A DNA stretch of 64,000 nt from NCBI GenBank assembly GCA_900095095.1, contig FMBT01000472.1, positions 1-64,000 on the forward strand. The letters run 5' to 3'. How positions within the stretch are numbered: position 1 is the first letter of the stretch; each line of letters starts with the position of its first letter. The stretch is from Fragilariopsis cylindrus CCMP1102 (lineage: Eukaryota > Bacillariophyta > Bacillariophyceae > Bacillariales > Bacillariaceae). Below are positions 52,651-61,812 of this stretch, one piece after another. The position numbers and the translations under genes are program-made. The notes under the pieces are model-generated. The model was given only the letters and a program-made list of their open reading frames with translations. It searched no databases and was not told the DNA's origin.

Positions 52651-52917
52651 ATCGTCTTTGATTATGTTGTTGTCAATCTTTATGAATATATGACATTGTA
52701 CATTATATATACAGTAAATCAGATATACATTCAAGATGGGTTGTTCATGAAAAATTAACTACGTTGCGATGAAGCCGGAAACCCGAAGGATAGTCTATAG
52801 CCATAATAGCTACGATTAGAACATATAACAACATCACATATATGCTAGTTTGCCAGTTAATCTTATATGTTACAGAGCTCCTCATATTGTAGTCGTAACT
52901 CTGCTCTTCTACTCATC

Positions 52918-53339
52918 TGATCTTGTGTTCCTCTAATCCTCTGAGCTTGTGCTCTACTGCTCTACTGCTCCTCTGCATATCTGCTCCTATGCCTCTTCCA
53001 AAAACCTGGTACCATATATCTAAATCTCTTCTGTCATTTAAAATTGCTGCATGCAACATATTGTCAAGCCCACTGAAGCGCGATGAAATATGATAAAGAA
53101 GATTGAATCTGCGAACAATGAAAGCAAACGTGTTCCACTAATCCTCTGATCATGTGATCCACTGTTCCTCTGCTCTTCTGCTCCTAGTATGCCTCGTTCT
53201 CTGTCACTCTCTTCCAAAAACCTAGTACCATATCTAAATCTCTTCTGTCATTTAAAATTGCTGCATGCAACTTATTTTGTCAAGGCCACTGAAGCGCGAT
53301 GAGAGAAGATTAAATCTGCGAACAATGAAAGCAAAAACA
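52918..53339 (+). repeat. Two-unit tandem repeat, about 210 bp
   Basis: Units 52918-53129 and 53131-53339. Both contain a CT-rich part (CTCTACTGCTC type), then TCTCTTCTGTCATTTAAAAT, TGCTGCATGCAAC, CCACTGAAGCGCGATGA and TCTGCGAACAATGAAAGCAA. The second halves are nearly identical, whereas the CT-rich parts have diverged. Confidence 0.92.
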
Positions 53340-53830
53340 TACAAAAGAAAACAGTCCGTGAAACATAGTAACTGAGCTACCAAGACTAAGAAAGTTTAAA
53401 ATACATCCCTCCACCCGACATGGAATTCTATTCCAATAAGTCGATCGATCCACAACTGGACTTGTGGTTTACTGGTACATTGATTACATAGATCATTTCT
53501 TTATAGTAGTTGCTGCGAAGATACCGTAAGTAACGAAGTTCTCCTTCAGTTAGTTGCCCCTAGTAGGAGAACACATTTTCCTTTAACTTATAATATTATT
53601 TATTTAGGTACTGCGGTTGAAGTTAAAAGGGTTAAGGTTTTTGATTGATATTTTCGTGATTATTAAGAGTACCTATATATATTATTATAGGACAATACTA
53701 CTTTTGACTACCATAAATCGACGCGACAAGCCATATATGCAATAAATACTTATAACTCACATGCTGTGAAACGCCGAACGAGAATTGAGATTTTTTCCTT
53801 TTCCTTCTGTGTAAAAATTCCTATCCATTT

Positions 53831-54074
53831 CCAGAACGGTATTTGATTGACATTTTTCATACTAAGTTGATCAAGACATAGGCATACAATATGGCATGAC
53901 ATATCCATGTGCGAACAGTAAAAGCATTTATCCTTCCTTCTGATGACGTTCCAGAACGGTATTTGACTGATATTTTGCATACTTAGTAGACTACGAGATA
54001 CCGGTATGCATGTTTTCAATATGGCATGTCATACAGTATCCATGTGCGAACAGTAAAAGCATTTATCCTTCATT
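53831..54074 (+). repeat. Two-unit tandem repeat, about 120 bp
   Basis: Units start at 53831 and 53951 with CCAGAACGGTATTTGA and end with CCATGTGCGAACAGTAAAAG and CATTTATCCTTC. The second unit is a few bases longer in the middle. Confidence 0.92.
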
Positions 54075-54227
54075 GATGATGACGTTAAATGATTGTTGAA
54101 AATAATGCATTACGACTACAAATTGTAATCGTAGAATGAAAACTATTTCCCTACTGTACTTCTTCCAGGCAGCGCACATTGTCCACGGGGTTAAGCGCGA
54201 TAATATTTTAACGCCATGTTCTTTTCA

Positions 54228-54370
54228 GATTATAATCTGTGACTGAGGACTAGGTTAGATGCAATCAGCACAGCACGCACCACGCGCGCTTTACTGGAAA
54301 AACATCAACGAAAAAAAGCACATGACAGAATTTTTGTTCTTGGCGCACCCCCTCAAAAAATCTATTCCCC
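54228..54370 (+). repeat. Inverted repeat pair 3, left arm
   Basis: Reverse-complement match to about 58700-58849: GATTATAATC followed by GTGACTG, GGACT, then CGCGCGCTTTA, TGGAAAAA, CATC and AACGAAAAAAAG in the same order with similar spacing. It overlaps the first codons of the gene call at 54259. Confidence 0.8.
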
Positions 54371-55590
54371 TGTCTTCACATGCATGCATACGCAGCAACA
54401 CTCTTCCTCGCGAGAAACTACTCGAGATAAATTGGGAATTACGCCGTAGGGGAAACGAAATGCTCAACATTCACGGAAAATGGAAGAATGACCGAAACAA
54501 TTGGATATGGATACAAAATTCAACAGCAACAACAACAACCGCTGGAGGGATAACTACTACTTGGGCATCAACACTGCCACTGCCCGATCCCGAACAACAG
54601 CAACAAGAAATCGTAACACCCTCCACCTTCCCAAACGCAACACGACTATTCATGTATGGGAGCTCGTACACGCGTGAGCTCTTTCTTGAAATGGAACGAC
54701 TTCACTACAATGTTTCCACACGAAACGTCTGTGACAACTTGGGTTGGGAGGTGAACAAGAAATGCCTCTATGCGGAGGAATGGAAAGATTTTACTTCCAC
54801 CGAGGAGTATATCCCCATATGACAGAATGGAGATTGCATGCCCTATTATCACCAGCATTCACTCGGGAGTCGCAGTAAATGTTCCGAATCGCCTTGTAAT
54901 TCCATGGTGCATCCCGCACCGTTCGGGGAGGGCGTGGACATTGATATTTGTGGCCCACCGAGCTTTCGAGTCAGGCCCAATAATAATGATATTGGTGGAA
55001 GCGAAATCGAAAGCGAAATCGAAACCGGGAGCGAAATCGACATCGAAAACAATAATGACGATGGAAGCACGATCTTCGAAGAAACACATCATTCTGCTCT
55101 CAAAGGAAAGGTAGCAATTGGGTTCAAAACTTTCATTCATACGCCTCCCAGTGACAATCTATTCATCGAACGGATCCGTAGTGTCGATTTAGGAATTGTC
55201 GATGTTGCCATTGTCGAAATGGGAAACACCCCCAACTCGTCCCTGCCCATGAGTATGACCAGAATGGAGGAGATTAAGTACTATGTCGATTTCGTACACG
55301 ACGTGGCCTTTCCCAACACGTTGGTGATTTGGATTGCGACCTGTGGTTGTACGGGAAATTCCCAAGCGGAAGGAATTCAATTTGGGATTGATGAGACATG
55401 GGACAGAGTGAAGGAGAAAGAATTGGGGATTGTTTTGGACAAGCGTTACTTGTGCAATCAAAAACCAAGGGCAATACATGCCACGCATGGATGTGGGGGA
55501 GCCGTCCTCGGTGTCTTGGCTCGAATGGTGTTTCGGTTGCTCCATTTCATCAATGACGAAATCAATTTTAATCGGGTAGATTCGATTTGA
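54259..55590 (+). pseudogene. Interrupted SGNH-hydrolase-like gene
   Basis: Two stretches in the same frame, 54259-54822 and 54838-55590, are separated by a TGA at 54820-54822. The first contains ATRLFMYGSSYTRELFLEME, which resembles block I of SGNH/GDSL-type or PC-esterase proteins (G-x-S). The second contains Cys pairs (CSESPCNS), GVDIDICGPPSF, and DVAIVEMGN, and continues to a plausible terminus. In another frame just after 54815 a protein-like stretch (YDRMEIACPIITS) also exists, so the exact path is unclear. The first 40 codons lie in an inverted-repeat arm, so the true 5' end may be lost. It could be a decaying copy or a gene with errors. GC content is higher than in the flanks. Confidence 0.45.
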
Positions 55591-56320
55591 AAAATAATTT
55601 CAGAACGAGGTATTGTTATATAGTAGTAGTACTACTACGAAACTACTATTTTGAGAGCTACTGCCTTAGTAAGGGCTTCTGAGCCATATAATCGGAACAT
55701 CAAAAGGTTTTCTTCTCTGGCTCTCTCCGAACGAATGAATAAATAATTCATCGAAGTAATCGAATGAATAAATCAAAACAATATCGAACTAACGAAATTT
55801 CTACAGCTTTCATAACTATGAATTGTTGCAAGAGAGTCTCCAATAAAGCGAGATTTGAATCGTCTTGCTGACACACGCGCAATTTGTGCGTAAAGCAAAC
55901 AATCAAAACTCGATCATTGATCTCAAGCTGGAAATATCGCTTCAGTCAAAACAACAATAAAGTAATTCTGTTTTGTCTTTGTTTCAAAAACCACGTCCGT
56001 TTCCGAAACCATTTCCGAAGTGTTGCAAGATCCTAACAAAGCATGCAAATCGTGTTCAATTCAAAGGCCTCCTTCGAAGTGGAAGGGATACGAGACGATG
56101 TGAGCTTGGTTTGATTTTAGGGGAGGGGGCAGTTAAGTAGTGGACTGACTGAATGATGGATTGATTATGGTTGATTTTAAAGGGGGAGGTGTATGACGAT
56201 GCTACCAGAATGAAGCAAAGCAAAAACAAAAACGAAGCTTGGTAGATTTGTGGAAGTGAGGGGTGTTGTTGTTATTGTTGTTCTTATATCATATTTATCA
56301 TTTATTCATTGCTGCTTCTC
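55591..56320. other. Intergenic region between convergent genes
   Basis: 3' flanks; a TAG run near 55620-55635. No gene is seen. Confidence 0.4.
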
Positions 56321-58449
56321 TTATTGTACACGTAATACATCAATTGCCCAATTCAAATATGCACGTAAATATCTTGCTGATGCTAATGGTAAATCTCTTG
56401 GTACACCAATCCGATCACGTAAATACTCTAATGATGTAATAATACCATTTACATCTTTTTTATTGCTGTTCACAGCATTACGTAATAATGATTCATATTC
56501 AGATCCTGGTATCGTATTTGGATTGTCAACTAGTGATATCATTGTTAATCCAATGATTCTCAATACTTCATCAACTAGACCAATTAATTCTTTTGTATCA
56601 GATTCTGCATATGGGTCAGCTAATTCAGCACCAAATGTTTTGCGAATATTTTTGGATCCATTTGGACCACCTCTGGATGCAAATTTGCTAATACCTGGTC
56701 CATTACCTGTTTGGATTGGATTGGTTTGGTTTGATTTAGTATTATTATTGAGTTGTAATTCAAAGAAGAAAGGAAGGAAGGAAGGAACGAAAAAGAAGTT
56801 AGAAATTTTTACTCGTACTCGGTACGTACGTAAACAGGAGACAAACAACACACACGCACACACGCACGCACGCACGCACGCACACACAGAACAACAAAAG
56901 AAAACGTACCACATAATTTCCATACAGCCATTAATTGACATGCTAATTTCATTTCTTGTTTGGAACCGGAAGTTTTGTAGGATCCATCATTATCACATTC
57001 AATATTAACACTTTGCAATACTGGTTTTGGTAATGGTATACCATTATATAATGGCTGTAATGTATCATCATCCTCTAATGGTAATTTCCATGCATTGGAT
57101 GATCCAGCACCAGATCCTCCTTCAATATCCGATTTATATTGTGTAATTTTTGACAATCGACTAACACCATCGGATGATGGACCGTATTGGGGTGGTATAT
57201 CTTTCACATGTGTATAATAATCCGATTTAAATGCTAAATAATAATCATGTTTTTCTAATGCATCCATCCATTTTTGAACAGCATCTAATTTTGGATACTC
57301 GACCGCAGAACGTAAATTCATACCTTTCCAATACGCACAACTTGCTACCATTCGTTCAATATGAGATGCAAAGACAAAATCAATCATTGTTGGAGTATCA
57401 ATAGTATAATCTAAAAAGAATGGTCCAGCTGTGGTGGATAATGCTGTATTCACAGTTTCTAAACAATTTAAAAATCCATTCATGGATGGTGATACATACG
57501 AATCATCCGGTTCTTCATTACCATCCTCATTTTCAATATAATTCCCATCTTTATCTCGAGTACTAAACATTTTACTTAATAAATCCATAGGACCCTTTTT
57601 ACTACCATCACCTGATGATGGATTTGGATTTGGTTGTTCTCGACGGAACATAAAGGTACACCACCAACTAAATAATTCTCTTTCTAAATTCATTAATTTT
57701 TGATACCGTGAAAATTGTTCTGGTTGTTTGGAACGGGATGGTATCATTTGTTTATCAGAATATTCATTTTCTAAATATTCCATAATGTAGGCAGAATCTA
57801 AGATAACTTTCTTGGAAGTATTATTTTCTTCTAATGCTGGTAATAATCCATTTGGTACCTTTCTTAAAAATGAACTAGGCTTATCACCATAACTTCTCAT
57901 ATTAATTAATTCAATTGATATTGGTATATTCTCTGCTTCAATTAATAACATTGTTTTTTGACAATATGGACACCAAGCAGCATGATCACGATAGATTGTA
58001 TACTTTGTTTCCTTACCACTACCGTTGTCACTGTCATCATCATTAAATAAACGTAATTTATTATGTACATTTGGACTACCTTTACCAATTAAACGTAACT
58101 TTTTATCATCATCTAATGCTTTACCAACTGATGTTAATGAAATTTTTGTTTTTAATTCATTCCATGATGGGACGACGACGGTTGTTTCTGTTGCTGCGGT
58201 CGTCGACATTTGAAGAGCAGACGATGACGAGGAAGAAGAACAGGATGCTGAGGGGATCTGATGGTGTTTTTGTGTCTGTTGTTGTTGCTGTGCTAACGAA
58301 AATAAGGAAGGACCGGCCGAAAATGCTGCTGACGATGAAAAGGCTTGGATACTAGTAGTACTACGTCCGTAATAGAATAAGGTCAAGGTGAAAGCAGTAG
58401 TTGCTGTAATACTAATACGTCGTAGAAAAGATGATGATGATGATATCAT
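56321..58449 (-). CDS. Plastid-targeted GST-like protein with CPYC site
   Basis: Two exons on the minus strand, 58449-56910 and 56706-56321 (203-bp intron, phase 1), encode 641 residues. The start at MISSSSSFLRR is chosen because it opens a signal peptide that ends TSIQAF-SSS, an ASAFAP-like motif. The GST N-domain begins YTIYRDHAAWCPYCQKTMLL (Cys159 and Cys162 form a glutaredoxin-like C-P-Y-C), with VPNGLLPALE and ILDSAYIMEYLE as glutathione-binding blocks. A GST C-domain follows (TIDTPTMIDFVFASHIERM). A further conserved region spans the intron (MAVWKLCGNGPGISKFA, then RKTFGAELADPYAE). The CPYC site suggests disulfide reductase or deglutathionylation activity, as in omega and lambda GSTs. 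The substrate is unknown. Confidence 0.88.
56707..56909 (-). other. Intron of the GST-like gene, with a CA/CGCA microsatellite
   Basis: Donor GTACGT and acceptor CAG on the minus strand. An ACAC/GCAC tract lies at about 56848-56888. The join restores KLCGNGPG in frame. Confidence 0.85.
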
Positions 58450-59211
58450 TCTGATTCTGTTGGAACAAATACTTATAGTATCAACACAACCGTTCCTTTT
58501 TAGAGTTTTCTTTTCTTTTAAAGTCAAAGATGTGGACTACTGTACGGTAGTAGCAGCAAGTCAGGCAGTTGCTTATCGATCGACTGACTCCGAAATAAAT
58601 AATAAGAAAGGATCTTTGGCTAACGTACTGTAGCTAAGCTGGCTGGGTTTGACAAAAAAGAACGAATGATTCTTGTTGTTGTGCTGACGACGATATGGTG
58701 AGGAATAAACTTTTTTTTAGCGTGTATGTGCATGTGACGAAGATACTTTTTTTCGTTCGATGTTTTTTCCAATAAAGCGCGCGTACTACCGCAGTACAGT
58801 ACGTGGTGTGCTTCAACCGAGTCGAGTCCCCAGTCACGGATTATAATCTTGAAAACACATGATGGACCTGCTACGATCCCCTTCTTTTAATCAATTAAGA
58901 AATACCCCTCGCTCCCCCAAATCTTCCAAGCTTCGTTTTTGTTTTTGCTTTGGTTCATTCTGGTATAGTTAATAGTAGGTTTTTCTTTAGTTCTTTTTGT
59001 GCTGCTACTGCGTCCGACGCCACCCGCTTGCTTGTTCGCTACGCTACGAATGCATACTACTTCGTTTAGAAATCTTTCTATTAAATCAAACAAAAATTAT
59101 TATTTTATAGTTACAACCTAGGCTAAGCTGAAGGGAATATCTTTCCCTCCCTTCTTTTTCCGATTCGATTCGATTCTATAACTCTGCTACGTACGTACGT
59201 ATGGTTCCTAC
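58450..59211. other. Intergenic region with an inverted-repeat arm
   Basis: Upstream of the GST-like gene and downstream of the SRPBCC gene, both on the minus strand. Positions about 58700-58849 are the right arm of inverted repeat pair 3. No gene is seen. Confidence 0.5.
58700..58849 (-). repeat. Inverted repeat pair 3, right arm
   Basis: Reverse-complement match to 54228-54370, about 4.4 kb apart. The translated minus strand still shows RALYWKK and a later TLKKS, corresponding to RALYWKN and PLKKS in the left arm. Confidence 0.8.
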
Positions 59212-61133
59212 CTACTCCTCCGTTGATGATGATGATACTGCTTTACGGATAGCCTCAAGATTTGCACATAGATCTTGAACGATCCTTCCTTCAACTAATC
59301 GGACCGGTAAATAAACACGAGGACTGATTTCCACAGCATATGTTAATCTCATAGCTTCTTTACCTGGTGGTGAGCATCCAACTAATGGTTGCATCCTCCA
59401 TACGCCTTGATATAAACGAAATTCACCATCATCATTGTCAATGCTTTGCATAGAAATATCTCGTGTTGGTAGGTTCGATACTGCAAATGGACGGGGGAAA
59501 CGATAACGTTTTAATTTAATTTTTGGATATTCTTTCGCACGTGTTTCACGAGATTTACCATCCCACATATCATCCATAAAGTGTGCAAAATCTGGCATAC
59601 CATTCGGCCATTCCCGAACTTCAACTGTTGTTTTAGCAGAAAAATTAATCCCCGCAACCTTCGCACCACCAACTTGTCGTAATAATGAACCATTCATTCG
59701 TTTCGATAATCGTCGACATTTCACTTCCTCCGAAATAGTATCGTCATCCACAAAGTCATCTTTAGATGATGATGATAAATTTTCTTTTTCGTCACTACTA
59801 CAGTCGTATAATTCCAATACGTCATTCACAACAAGATTTGGAATAACGTTTTGCAATTCTTGGTAATTTGTTAGTACCTAGTAGTAGAGTAAAGCATCAA
59901 TAGCAGGAACAAGAACAAGAACAGCAGGAACAGCAGAGTAAAAGCATGAGTATATTGACTTAGATACTTGAAAAAGAGAAAAAAAAACCATCGTACGTTA
60001 CCTTACGTTACAGTTACGCAAGCACAGTTTAAGTTAAGTTAAGTTATAAGTATATAAACACTTACATTCCATACATCATCTGTGGATGCTAATATATCAA
60101 TACCAGCAAATATTCTACGTGAATTATCTGGTGCCTTTTCAACACGAACAACCGGTTCCGCATCTGTCATTAAACAGGAATCAAAATCTAAAAATGGTTT
60201 TGCCATTTCCGATGATTCATAGTCAATATCATCAAAAGTTAATTCGGATAAATTCAGAATTTTATTACTACTATCCGTACTGTTAGTAGTATCTTGACTA
60301 CTACTAACTTCACGTATTTTTTCTATAACAGCCTCACGTTGTGCTTCCATCACAACCACCGAATTTTCTGCTTGTTGTTGTTGTTCTAATGCAACTAATT
60401 GTAATGTTTCAATAGCATCATACGATGATATCTTTGCTTGTAATAATGATTGTTTTGCTTTTATAAGTGATTGTTCCATATCAATTAATGATTCTTCCAT
60501 TGGTTTAAAGGCATCATCCACAATTGATTGTATAGTACCATCACCACCACCACTACCATAACTTCCACTACCAGTTCTTTTTCGACTGTTACTAACACGT
60601 TGTAATAGTAAATTAGATGCTTCCTTTTCTACCTCTTCTACTGCAGCATAACTAGCATCATATATAATTTGACCGATAGCAGATGGATCACCAGGCATTA
60701 TTGTTGTTGCTAAACGATATGGTTTCGTTACAATTCTTGTTACTAATTTTGAAACACTATCCCGAAGTCCTGATGATGATGATGATGATGCATTTGTTGT
60801 TGTTTCTTCTTCTTCTGTTTTGTCGCCATCATTTTTTTCTTCTGAAGAATCGTAGTCGTCCGAGGATGACGATGAAGATAATACCAGTACGTGTTGTTGT
60901 TGTTGTGGTGCTGCGGATCTATATCTTCTTTCCTGATGACAAGCCGTGGTCTTTATTGTTTCTATTTCTGCTGTAGAAATGAATAATTGATGACGACAAC
61001 GATTCTTCACAATTGTAGCAAATGCATCAACGCCCACAACAATTATTATCAATATGCTCAGCGTAATAATGCCCCTATTACTACTCCCCGAGCAACATAA
61101 AGGCGCCAGTTTTGATGTCCTTTGTTTATTCAT
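59212..61133 (-). CDS. Plastid-targeted SRPBCC (START-like / COQ10-like) protein
   Basis: Two exons on the minus strand, 61133-60066 and 59877-59212 (188-bp intron, phase 0), encode 577 residues. A hydrophobic segment at about 22-41 ends VDAFATIV, an ASAFAP-like site. A helical region (about 190-280, with SLIDMEQSLIKAKQSLLQAKIS) may form a coiled coil. The C-terminal domain starts RIFAGIDILASTDDVWN and continues across the junction into VLTNYQELQNVIPNLVVND, the standard opening of polyketide-cyclase/dehydrase proteins, then QVGGAKVAGINFSAKTTVEV and a late TYAVEISPRVYLPVRLVEG. Such domains bind hydrophobic ligands, for example quinones or lipids. Plant homologues occur in plastids (as I recall). 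The ligand is unknown. Confidence 0.88.
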
Positions 61134-61812
61134 GATATGATATGGTATGGTATTTTATCGCTGTTGAATGACTTTTGTCCGATTTTTGAGAATAAATAGT
61201 TTTCCAACGATTTTTCTATATAATAACGTCTACTATTCCCTCTGTCCTCCTTTCTTGTCCGAAGTTAGTTGCTCCTGTCTCTACTAGTAGCCCGTTGTCG
61301 TTATTCTTATGTAATATTCGTTGCCTACGTCTACTGTAGTATGTGCGTGGTTGTGTTAAGCTTACGATGATACCAGTAGAGAGAACAGCAGAGAACAGGA
61401 GAGGATCTAGATCTGAATGCACATAGGCAGGGTGTACTAGCTAGCAAAGTATGTGCCGGTAGTAGTTTTGTGACGCCAATGGATCGAGTGAAAAACAAGA
61501 TATGCTTTGTTCTGCTTTCACGACTGACGCACGAAAATCCAACAAGCAAGTCACGAATTTAAAGCAATGGCATCAAAAATTCGATCACGAGCGAACCTTA
61601 ATCACGAACTCTTTGCTCACTTTTCACGAGCGAACAACCTTTAGTAATCACGAACTCTTCGCTCACCTTTTATTTTACTTACAAATTTGACAGGATCGCC
61701 TTTGTTTGATTGCTTCATTCCTTGTTCTTCTTTACTTCTTCAATATACATTCACAAAGAAAAGGAGAGTGGCGAGAGGAAACAAAAGAAATAAAAGGAAC
61801 AAAATAATTAGT
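61134..61812. other. Divergent intergenic region with a short tandem repeat
   Basis: Between the SRPBCC gene (minus) and the multi-pass gene (plus). A two-unit repeat at 61585-61671 is described separately. No gene is seen. Confidence 0.5.
61585..61671 (+). repeat. Two-unit tandem repeat of about 39-48 bp
   Basis: Units 61585-61623 and 61624-61671 share TCACGAGCGAAC, AATCACGAACTCTT and GCTCAC. It lies 150-230 bases upstream of the next start codon, so it may be a duplicated promoter element; TCACGAACGAT also occurs near 127 and 27975. Confidence 0.85.

Larger units (their letters stand above)
52735..54258. other. Gene-free region with two sets of tandem repeats
   Basis: Contains a two-unit repeat of about 210 bp (52918-53339) and a two-unit repeat of about 120 bp (53831-54074), each described separately, and the left arm of inverted repeat pair 3 from 54228. 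No gene is seen. Confidence 0.6.
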
